Shown piece by piece: positions 1 to 5,430 of a DNA stretch of 13,251 nt. The stretch is from Pseudomonadota bacterium. Its GTDB lineage: Bacteria > Pseudomonadota > Alphaproteobacteria > Rhizobiales > Hyphomicrobiaceae. Each line of letters starts with the position of its first letter. Position 1 is the stretch's first letter. Position numbers and translations under genes: made by a program. The notes beneath the pieces are model-generated. The model was not told the DNA's origin, searched no databases, and worked only from the letters and a program-made list of their open reading frames with translations. Where the stretch lies: positions 1 to 13,251 of the forward strand of contig JAEWIJ010000125.1 of the NCBI GenBank assembly GCA_023387235.1, in the 5' to 3' direction.

Positions 1-1
1 G

Positions 2-901
2 GGCGGACACCTGACGCACGGCTCGCCGGTCAACATGAGCGGCAAGTGGTTCAAGGTCGTGCCGTACGGCGTGCGCAAGGACGACCAGCTCATCGATATG
101 GACGAGGTCGAGCGCATCGCCAAGGCCTGCAAGCCGAAGCTGATTCTCGCCGGCGGCACCGCCTACTCGCGCTTCTGGGACTGGGCGCGCTTCCGCGCCA
201 TCGCCGACAGCATCGGCGCCTATCTCATGGTGGACATGGCGCATATCGCGGGCCTCGTAGCCGGCGGCGTGCATCCCTCGCCGGTGCCGCACGCCCATGT
301 CGTGACGACGACCACACACAAATCGCTGCGGGGACCGCGCGGCGGCATCATCCTCAGCAATGACGAGGATATTGCGAAGAAGATCAATTCGGCGGTGTTT
401 CCGGGCCTCCAGGGCGGCCCGCTCATGCACATCATCGCGGCCAAGGCCGTGGCCTTCCACGAGGCGCTGCAGCCGTCGTTCAAGGTCTATGCCCAGGCTG
501 TCGTCGACAACGCCAAGGTACTGGCGGAGACCGTCAAGGCGGGCGGCTATAATATCGTCGCGGGCGGCACGGACAATCACCTCCTGCTGGTCGACCTGCA
601 GCCGAAGAAGCTCACCGGCAAGGCCTCCGAGATCGCGCTCGGACGTGCACACATCACGTGCAACAAGAATGGCGTGCCCTTCGATCCGCAGAAGCCGTTC
701 GTGACGTCGGGCATTCGCCTCGGCACGCCGGCCGGCACCACGCGCGGCTTTGGCACGAGCGAGTTCAAGCAGATCGGCCGCATGATCATCGAGGTCCTGG
801 ACGGCCTCGCACGCAATGGCGATGCCGGCGACGCCCAGATCGAGCACCGCATCCGCGAGGAAGCCATCGCGCTTTGCGAGCGCTTCCCCATCTACGACTG
901 A
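2..901 (+). CDS. glyA: Serine hydroxymethyltransferase, 3' part (5' end outside window)
   Basis: GlyA is a cytosolic PLP enzyme that interconverts serine and glycine and charges tetrahydrofolate with a one-carbon unit. The reading frame is open from base 2, upstream of the first ATG at 35, and those codons give GGHLTHGSPVN, a typical SHMT stretch, so the ATG at 35 is internal. Visible are 299 codons and a TGA stop; the family usually has about 420-435 residues, so roughly the first 130 are missing. The PLP-binding lysine lies in TTTTHKSLRGPRGG, codon 320-322, and the cofactor aspartate in VDMAHIAGLVAGG. The conserved C-terminal SGIRLGTPAGTTRGF is also present. nrdR follows after 48 nt on the same strand, a usual alphaproteobacterial order. 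The identification is secure. Confidence 0.97.
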   Translation, partial: GGHLTHGSPVNMSGKWFKVVPYGVRKDDQLIDMDEVERIAKACKPKLILAGGTAYSRFWDWARFRAIADSIGAYLMVDMAHIAGLVAGGVHPSPVPHAHVVTTTTHKSLRGPRGGIILSNDEDIAKKINSAVFPGLQGGPLMHIIAAKAVAFHEALQPSFKVYAQAVVDNAKVLAETVKAGGYNIVAGGTDNHLLLVDLQPKKLTGKASEIALGRAHITCNKNGVPFDPQKPFVTSGIRLGTPAGTTRGFGTSEFKQIGRMIIEVLDGLARNGDAGDAQIEHRIREEAIALCERFPIYD

Positions 902-906
902 AGCGA

Positions 907-924
907 GGCCCGCCAGATCGGGCC
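907..924 (+). promoter_or_regulatory. GC hairpin between glyA and nrdR
   Basis: There is a perfect 6-bp inverted repeat, GGCCCG (907-912) and CGGGCC (919-924), with a 6-nt loop, just after the glyA stop. No T run follows, so it is not a standard intrinsic terminator. It could protect the glyA 3' end or tune read-through into nrdR. Function is inferred only, and short GC stems arise often in this base composition. Confidence 0.3.
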
Positions 925-949
925 CACCCGCCCCACCTGGAGGCCACCG

Positions 950-1471
950 ATGCGCTGCCCCTACTGCGCGAGCGAGAACAGCCAGGTCAAGGATAGCCGC
1001 CCGACCGAAGAAGGCGCGGCCATCCGCCGGCGCCGCATCTGCCCCGATTGCGGCGGCCGCTTCACGACCTTCGAGCGCGTCCAGCTTCGTGAGCTGATCG
1101 TCGCCAAGCGCTCCGGGCGCCGCGTTCCCTTCGACCGCGAGAAGCTCGCCCGCTCGGTGGAGCTTGCCGCGCGCAAACGCCCTGTCGAAGGCGAGCGCAT
1201 CGAGCGGATGTTAACCGGCATCGTGCGCCAGCTCGAGAGCATGGGCGAGACCGAGGTGACCTCGTCCGCCATCGGCGAGCTGGTCATGGAGGGCTTGCGC
1301 TCGCTCGATCCGGTGGCCTATGTGCGCTTTGCCTCCGTTTACCGCGACTTCCGGGAGGCCGCAGACTTCCACGAGGTCCTCGGTGAGATTGCGGGGCGGC
1401 CGATCGGGCTCAACGACGATGCGCCCGCCGCAGAGCCGGCCATGAAGCCCGGCGTGGACCTGAAGCAGTGA
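950..1471 (+). CDS. nrdR: Transcriptional repressor NrdR
   Basis: NrdR binds NrdR boxes upstream of ribonucleotide reductase genes and represses them according to the ATP/dATP state. The 173-residue protein starts with a zinc ribbon with cysteines at 3, 6, 31 and 34 (MRCPYC and CPDC). An ATP-cone domain covers about residues 49-139, including the IVAKRSGRRVPFDREKL stretch and DPVAYVRFASVYRDF near its end. Bacterial NrdR is usually about 150-170 residues, so this one is full length with a slightly extended, non-conserved tail. The start is well fixed by GGAGG at 939-943, six bases before the ATG. It lies 48 nt after glyA and 4 nt before ribD, as in many alphaproteobacteria. No NrdR box was noted here, and the target nrd genes are not in the window. 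Confidence 0.97.
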   Translation: MRCPYCASENSQVKDSRPTEEGAAIRRRRICPDCGGRFTTFERVQLRELIVAKRSGRRVPFDREKLARSVELAARKRPVEGERIERMLTGIVRQLESMGETEVTSSAIGELVMEGLRSLDPVAYVRFASVYRDFREAADFHEVLGEIAGRPIGLNDDAPAAEPAMKPGVDLKQ

Positions 1472-1475
1472 CCTG

Positions 1476-2618
1476 ATGCCGACCCCGAGTGCCGAGTTCG
1501 ACCGCCATATGATGGACATTGCGCTGCGCGTTGCGCGGCGCGGGCTCGGCACGACCGCGCCCAATCCCGCCGTCGGGGCGATCGTCGTCGACGAAGGGAC
1601 GGGCGAGATCGTCGCGCGCGGGTGGACCCAGCCGGGCGGCCGCCCCCATGCGGAAAAGGAGGCGCTCCGTCGCGCCGGTGATCGCGCGCGCGGCCGCACC
1701 ATGTATCTCACGCTCGAACCCTGTGCCCATACTGGCCGGCTGCCGACCTGCGCCGATGCCATGGTGAACGCCGGCCTCAAGCGCGTCGTCTGTGCGATCC
1801 CCGATCCTAACCCGATCGTCTCGGGACGCGGCTTCGCCCAGCTCAGTGATGCCGGCATCAAGGTCGAGATCGGCGTGCAGGCCGACGAGGCGCGCCTCGT
1901 GACGCTCGGCCACATTCTCTCCCAGACCGCGCAGCGCCCGTTCGTGCAGCTCAAGATGGCCCTCGATGCCAACCACGCCGTTGCCGCCGGCGATGGCGCG
2001 CCCGTCTGGGTGACGAGCCCCGAGGCGCGCGCCTATGCCCACCTGCTACGGGCCGAAGCCGATGCGATCCTCGTCGGTGCGGGCACCGTGCTCGCCGACG
2101 ATCCCGCGCTGACGTGCCGCCTGCCGGGGCTCACCAACCGCTCACCAAGGCGCATCATCGTGGACAGCGCTCTGCGCACACCGGCGACCGCCAAGGTCTA
2201 CTCGGCCGCCGACAGCCTTCCCGGCGCACGCTATCTGATGGTTTGGCTCGCGACACGGGCAGACGAAGCGCGCCTCATGGCCTCTCCTCACGCCGCGAAC
2301 CGCGGGCATGTAACGTTCGACATCCACCCCGAGGGCAGCGGGCAGATCGTGCTCGCAACCCTCCTCAGTCGCCTCGCGCGAAATGGCGTCACGCGTCTCC
2401 TCGTCGAGGGCGGGCCGCAGATGTGGGCCGCCTTCCTCGCCGCCGGCTTCGTCGACGAGGCGATTGCCGCGGTCAGCCCTGGGAAGAGCACCGGGCCCAC
2501 CATCCAGGTTGCAGGCCCCGATCTCGAGCAGCATTTTGCCGCGCACGGACTACACTGCGTCGTCCGTTCCATGGCCGGTCCCGATGCGCTTCACGTCTTT
2601 CGCAGGGAAAGCGAATGA
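1476..2618 (+). CDS. ribD: Bifunctional riboflavin biosynthesis deaminase/reductase RibD
   Basis: RibD performs the second and third steps of riboflavin synthesis: deamination of the pyrimidine derived from GTP, then NADPH-dependent reduction of its ribosyl side chain. The N-terminal half (about residues 1-150) is a cytidine-deaminase-like zinc domain: TAPNPAVGA near residue 27, HAE at 58-60 (His58 ligand, Glu60 catalytic), and Cys83 and Cys92 in EPCAHTGRLPTC. The C-terminal reductase domain (about 155-375) contains QLKMALD, GAGTVLADDPALTCR and LLVEGGPQMWAAFL. At 380 residues it is normal length. The start is 4 nt after the nrdR stop and has no strong Shine-Dalgarno, which suggests translational coupling. 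Its TGA overlaps the next gene's ATG. No ribE, ribBA or ribH follows in the window. Confidence 0.96.
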   Translation: MPTPSAEFDRHMMDIALRVARRGLGTTAPNPAVGAIVVDEGTGEIVARGWTQPGGRPHAEKEALRRAGDRARGRTMYLTLEPCAHTGRLPTCADAMVNAGLKRVVCAIPDPNPIVSGRGFAQLSDAGIKVEIGVQADEARLVTLGHILSQTAQRPFVQLKMALDANHAVAAGDGAPVWVTSPEARAYAHLLRAEADAILVGAGTVLADDPALTCRLPGLTNRSPRRIIVDSALRTPATAKVYSAADSLPGARYLMVWLATRADEARLMASPHAANRGHVTFDIHPEGSGQIVLATLLSRLARNGVTRLLVEGGPQMWAAFLAAGFVDEAIAAVSPGKSTGPTIQVAGPDLEQHFAAHGLHCVVRSMAGPDALHVFRRESE

Positions 2619-3085
2619 ACCCGTTCCGCTATTACACGCGCGTGCGCTACCAGGACTGCGACGCCCAGAACGTCGTGTTCAACGCCCGCTACGGCGACTA
2701 CGTGGATCTCGCCGTCAGCGAGTTTCTGCGCGCGAGCTTTCCCGGGCGCGACCCCTTCGACGGCTCCCTCGAGATCCAGGTCGTGCGCCAGCTCATCGAA
2801 TGGACGGCGCCGGCGCGCTACAATGATGTTCTCGAAATCGCAGTCCGCACCCTGCGCGTCGGCACCACCTCTGTCACGATCGGCTTCGAGCTTCGGCTCG
2901 CCGGCACGCGCGATACGATCGCCACGGCCGAGCTGGTCTACGTGGTCGTCGATGGCCAGACGTGGAAAAAGCGGCCGCTCACGTCCGATGAGCGCGCCCG
3001 TTTCGAAGCGGGTGCTGCCGGCCGGATCATCGACCACGCGGGCTACTTCCCGATCCAGGCCGCCAGCACGGCCGTCCTTGAATAG
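2615..3085 (+). CDS. Acyl-CoA thioesterase, hot-dog fold (4HBT/YbgC-FadM type)
   Basis: This 156-residue protein looks like a small hot-dog-fold thioesterase, the group that hydrolyses acyl-CoA thioesters in the cytoplasm. The diagnostic N-terminal motif is RYQDCDAQNVVFNARYGDY, residues 11-29. Asp16 corresponds to the catalytic aspartate of 4-hydroxybenzoyl-CoA thioesterase-like enzymes. The middle fits the long central helix and beta strands of a single hot-dog domain. The frame is open much further upstream, but that part overlaps ribD. The ATG at 2615 overlaps the ribD stop as ATGA and has AGGGA at 2604-2608 six to seven bases before it, so this start is preferred. It is probably the last gene of the nrdR-ribD unit. 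Substrate is not predictable from sequence alone. Confidence 0.88.
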   Translation: MNPFRYYTRVRYQDCDAQNVVFNARYGDYVDLAVSEFLRASFPGRDPFDGSLEIQVVRQLIEWTAPARYNDVLEIAVRTLRVGTTSVTIGFELRLAGTRDTIATAELVYVVVDGQTWKKRPLTSDERARFEAGAAGRIIDHAGYFPIQAASTAVLE

Positions 3086-3205
3086 CGGGCCCTCTGACGC
3101 CATTTCCGGCAAACGAGCGCCCGGTGCCTATCCGAGTGGCGGAAAGGCTTAGAACGGGCCTAATTTATGGCCGAACAGCAGCTTAATTCCGCGGCGGGCA
3201 ATCGA

Positions 3206-3234
3206 TTGACAGTGCGATCTACGCTGATCTAAGT
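3206..3234 (+). promoter_or_regulatory. Candidate housekeeping-sigma promoter
   Basis: A perfect -35 box TTGACA lies at 3206-3211. After 17 nt comes CTAAGT (3229-3234), which matches the rhizobial -10 pattern CTATAT at four of six positions but is a weak TATAAT match. Transcription would start near 3240, just before the hairpin series at 3248-3442. No protein start with a good ribosome binding site follows closely, so it may drive a non-coding RNA or a long ptsN leader. Confidence 0.4.
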
Positions 3235-3239
3235 ATGCC

Positions 3240-3456
3240 GCCCATCCCGACTCGGCGTACATGAGGACAAGGAGACTCCTCGCCGCATGGGAGTCGCGGC
3301 ACGGATAGCCGGGCGGCACGGCCCTGAGCGGGAGACCCAGACGAGGTCCCGCGAGGGGGTCAAAGGGGGGCCGTGCCGGGAGGCGGCACCGCGTTAGGAC
3401 AGGCACACAAAAGGCAAGCGGGGTTCAGCCTTAGACAGGCTGTCACGGACGTTTTG
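3240..3456 (+). ncRNA. Candidate structured non-coding RNA, unassigned
   Basis: Three successive hairpins can be drawn by hand. The first is an extended stem, 3248-3253 with 3291-3296 (6 bp), 3254-3257 with 3281-3284 (4 bp) and 3264-3267 with 3277-3280 (4 bp); its apical loop CAAGGAGAC exposes an AAGGAG sequence. The second has a perfect 11-bp stem, CGGCACGGCCC (3314-3324) with 3368-3378, and an inner 6-bp stem, 3328-3333 with 3347-3352. The third is CAGCCT (3426-3431) with AGGCTG (3437-3442). A TTTT run (3452-3455) follows ten bases later. A TTGACA promoter box lies just upstream. I could not match it to RNase P RNA, tmRNA, SRP RNA or a riboswitch from memory; 6S-like RNA was not excluded. 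The borders are estimates. Confidence 0.35.
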
Positions 3457-3609
3457 TATGGACCTTGACGAGAATAGACGAGGTGGCACGCGGAGACGAG
3501 CTCGGTTGTCCGTTAACTGCAATGGCTGGGTTGCCCGATGGGAGCAGATGCTCTCGAGCTCCTGGCCCTTGTCATGATTTCGTGCCGGGGGCCTGCCACA
3601 AGCCGGCAT

Positions 3610-3625
3610 TGGCATTCCTTATGCA
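3610..3625 (+). promoter_or_regulatory. Sigma-54 (RpoN) type -24/-12 promoter candidate upstream of ptsN
   Basis: TGGCATTCCTTATGCA has GG and GC at exactly the spacing required for a sigma-54 promoter (consensus TGGCACG, four bases, TTGCW). TGGCA and TGCA match; position 7 (T for R) and the first T of TTGC (A) differ. The start site would be near 3636, giving a ptsN leader of about 110 nt. TGGCA is also the right arm of an inverted repeat with TGCCA at 3594-3598. PtsN belongs to the nitrogen PTS, often encoded beside rpoN, so the site makes biological sense, but regulation is inferred. Confidence 0.45.
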
Positions 3626-3689
3626 TGAAATCAGGATTGTTAAGACGGGTTAGCGGCGGTCTCGGCGTTTGAGAGTTTGAACCAAGGGC

Positions 3690-3722
3690 GGTGCCCGGCT
3701 CCTCAGGGGCAGCTCCGGCACC
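3690..3722 (+). promoter_or_regulatory. Hairpin in the ptsN leader
   Basis: GGTGCC (3690-3695) pairs with GGCACC (3717-3722), and further pairing is possible inside the 21-nt interior. It ends five bases before the purine-rich ribosome binding stretch GGAGGGG (3727-3733). That stretch is about 13 nt from the ATG, longer than usual. The hairpin may modulate translation or stabilise the leader; no ligand-binding class was recognised. Confidence 0.3.
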
Positions 3723-3746
3723 AACCGGAGGGGAACGAGAAGAAAA

Positions 3747-4211
3747 ATGGACCTCGGTGACCTGATCAGGCCGGAAGGCGTCATCGCCTCCCTGAAGGCC
3801 AAGAGCAAAAAGCAGGTTCTGCACGACCTCGCTCAGAAGGCTGCGCAGCTCTCCGGCCTCGACGAGCGGACCATCTTCGAGACGCTGCTCCAGCGCGAGC
3901 GGCTCGGCTCGACGGGGCTCGGACGCGGCATTGCCATCCCGCACGGTAAGCCGGCAGGCCTCGACCGCATCGTCTGCCTGTTCGCGCATCTCGACGCGCC
4001 GATCGATTTCGACGCCACCGACGGCGAGCCCGTGGACCTCGTGTTCCTGCTGCTGGCACCCGAGCAGGCCGGCGCCGACCACCTGAAGGCGCTCGCCCGC
4101 ATCTCGCGCCTGCTCCGCGATCCGCTAACCATCGAGAAGCTCAAGGCTTCGCGTGACCGCGCGACGCTGCACGCCGTCCTCACCGAGCCGGCGACGTCAC
4201 ACGCGGCATAG
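3747..4211 (+). CDS. ptsN: Nitrogen PTS EIIA component PtsN (EIIA-Ntr)
   Basis: PtsN is the cytoplasmic end acceptor of the nitrogen phosphotransferase chain (PtsP, NPr, PtsN). In other bacteria it regulates potassium transport, sensor kinases and stress responses rather than importing sugar. The 154-residue protein is one EIIA domain of the fructose/mannitol type. The phosphorylated histidine is His66 in GLGRGIAIPHGK, and QRERLGSTGLG before it is typical. The C-terminal HLKALARISRLLRD is also a family signature. The start is the first ATG of the frame and follows a purine-rich stretch. Usual neighbours rpoN and hpf are absent; instead a long non-coding region lies upstream. The gene ends 3 nt from the uppP stop on the opposite strand. 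Confidence 0.94.
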   Translation: MDLGDLIRPEGVIASLKAKSKKQVLHDLAQKAAQLSGLDERTIFETLLQRERLGSTGLGRGIAIPHGKPAGLDRIVCLFAHLDAPIDFDATDGEPVDLVFLLLAPEQAGADHLKALARISRLLRDPLTIEKLKASRDRATLHAVLTEPATSHAA

Positions 4212-4214
4212 GGC

Positions 4215-5012
4215 TTATCCAAGCATCATCAGCCCGGCCAGCCCAAGCCCGCCGACGATGATCCGCCACCAGGCGAAGAGCGCGAAACCGTGCCGGCTCA
4301 CGTAGTCGAGCAGGTAGCGCACGACGAACACGCCCGCGACGAACGACACCACGAAGCCGAGCGCGATCCCCCGGATCGTCGCCGCATCGAGCTGCCCGTA
4401 TGACTTGTAGAGGTCATAGGCGAAGGCGCCAGCCATCGTCGGCATGGCAAGGAAGAACGAGAACTCGGCCGCCGCCCGCTTCGACATGCCCATGAACATG
4501 GCGCCGACGATCGTGGCGCCCGAGCGCGAGACGCCCGGGATCATGGCGAGGCATTGAAAAAGACCGATCTTGAAGGCGAGCCCCGGCGTGATGTCGGTTG
4601 CCTCGTGGAGCCGAGGCTCGAGGCCGGCCCGGTCGACGGCGAGCAGCACGAAGCCGCCGAGAATGAGCATGATGCAGACCAGCATCGGCGAGGCGAACAG
4701 CACCCCCTTGATGACACCGTGCAGCGCGACGCCCGCGAAGGCCGCTGGCAGAAAGGCGACCACGACGGCGGCGACGAACCGGCGCGTGCGCGGATCGCTC
4801 GGCAGATCGCGCGCGATCTGCCAGAGCTTGCCGGCATAGACGGTGAGGATCGCCATGATGGCGCCGAGCTGGATGAGGATCTCGAAGGTCTTTGCGGGCG
4901 AGTCGAAGCCGAGAAAATGCCCGATGAGCAGGAGGTGGCCCGTCGAGGAAACGGGGATGAACTCCGTCAGGCCTTCGATCAGGCCGAGCAGGATCACTTG
5001 CCAGGTTGGCAT
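4215..5012 (-). CDS. uppP: Undecaprenyl-diphosphatase UppP (BacA)
   Basis: UppP is an inner-membrane enzyme that dephosphorylates undecaprenyl pyrophosphate, recycling the lipid carrier for peptidoglycan and other envelope polymers; overproduction gives bacitracin resistance. The protein is 265 residues, normal for the family, and very hydrophobic with about seven to eight membrane segments. Both signature motifs are intact: EGLTEFIPVSSTGHLLL at about residues 13-29 (Glu13, Glu17, Ser22, His26) and PGVSRSGATI at 159-168 (Arg163). The ATG at 5012 is preceded on this strand by AGGGGG (5028-5023), about ten bases away. It converges with ptsN (3-nt gap between the stops) and diverges from the AsmA gene. 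Function is well supported. Confidence 0.97.
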   Translation of the reverse strand: MPTWQVILLGLIEGLTEFIPVSSTGHLLLIGHFLGFDSPAKTFEILIQLGAIMAILTVYAGKLWQIARDLPSDPRTRRFVAAVVVAFLPAAFAGVALHGVIKGVLFASPMLVCIMLILGGFVLLAVDRAGLEPRLHEATDITPGLAFKIGLFQCLAMIPGVSRSGATIVGAMFMGMSKRAAAEFSFFLAMPTMAGAFAYDLYKSYGQLDAATIRGIALGFVVSFVAGVFVVRYLLDYVSRHGFALFAWWRIIVGGLGLAGLMMLG

Positions 5013-5039
5013 GCTGTCGCGGCCCCCTGCACGCGGTAT

Positions 5040-5058
5040 GCGGCGTACGGCACGCCGC
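5040..5058 (-). promoter_or_regulatory. Hairpin in the uppP leader
   Basis: A perfect 7-bp stem, GCGGCGT (5040-5046) with ACGCCGC (5052-5058), and a 5-nt loop lie 28 bases upstream of the uppP start and just outside its ribosome binding site. It could influence mRNA stability or translation of uppP. There is no T run. The role is unproven. Confidence 0.3.
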
Positions 5059-5280
5059 TCGATCCCGGACTGTCGCCGACTCGCCGAATTGTGAGCATAG
5101 TTTAGTGTCCGGAACGCGAATTTCGTCTGATTGTTGTGCTCGTGCTGCCTGCAACATGACGCCCCGATAAAACGACCCGCAGAATAGTGATTCTATGTGC
5201 TCGGGATCAGAAAGATCGTTCGGCGGACGAGCGCGACATGATGCTGCGGCCTTCGCGATCAACACTCTAACAATATCGCG

Positions 5281-5320
5281 CGTGCGAAGCCTGCACGACA
5301 GCGCGCAATCGTCGTATACT
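5281..5320 (+). promoter_or_regulatory. Candidate promoter for the AsmA-family gene
   Basis: TATACT (5315-5320) is a good -10 match. At the expected -35 distance there is no TTGACA-like box; that position holds a 5-bp inverted repeat, CGTGC (5281-5285) and GCACG (5293-5297), which might be a regulator site. Transcription would start near 5327, about 100 nt before the ATG at 5431. The assignment is tentative. Confidence 0.3.
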
Positions 5321-5430
5321 GTTGCGGGGATCGATCCGATGTGGGTCATAAGGGCAACGCCCGGCGCGCGCTGCCGGGGCGACGGGCACGCCCCCTCAAC
5401 TGCGGCGCGCAAGGAGAAGACGATCCGATC

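Larger units (their letters stand above)
3086..3746. other. 661-nt non-coding stretch between thioesterase gene and ptsN
   Basis: No convincing gene is seen here. Short open frames on both strands lack recognisable motifs and good ribosome binding sites. Base composition is more mixed than in the coding regions, with AT-richer patches around 3160-3240 and 3610-3655. The stretch holds a TTGACA box with three downstream hairpins (3206-3456), a sigma-54-type site (3610-3625) and a leader hairpin before ptsN (3690-3722). A weak 6-bp inverted repeat, TTTCCG (3103-3108) and CGGAAA (3140-3145), follows the thioesterase gene; its 31-nt loop and the lack of a T run make it a poor terminator. Confidence 0.6.
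5013..5430. other. 418-nt divergent intergenic region between uppP and the AsmA-family gene
   Basis: No supported gene. The region is visibly AT-richer than its surroundings between about 5085 and 5345, as expected for a divergent promoter zone. It holds a uppP leader hairpin (5040-5058), a small hairpin (5281-5297) and a TATACT box (5315-5320). A 79-codon open frame at 5195-5434 shows no motif, no clear ribosome binding site and overlaps the preferred AsmA start, so it was not called. Confidence 0.6.

Noticed and set aside
3149..3406. 85-codon open frame on the - strand in the intergenic region
   Set aside because: No recognisable motif and no good ribosome binding site; it lies across the strong inverted repeats of the candidate RNA.
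3419..3445. GGGTTCAGCC, resembling a tRNA T arm
   Set aside because: No acceptor stem, D arm or anticodon arm can be placed around it; it belongs to the CAGCCT/AGGCTG hairpin.
3465..3653. 62-codon open frame on the + strand before ptsN
   Set aside because: No protein-like features and it runs through the sigma-54-type site; not similar to hpf or any usual ptsN neighbour.
5085..5100. AATTGTGAGC (5087-5096), identical to half of the lac operator
   Set aside because: The second half of the palindrome is missing and no lac-type gene is nearby; a chance match.
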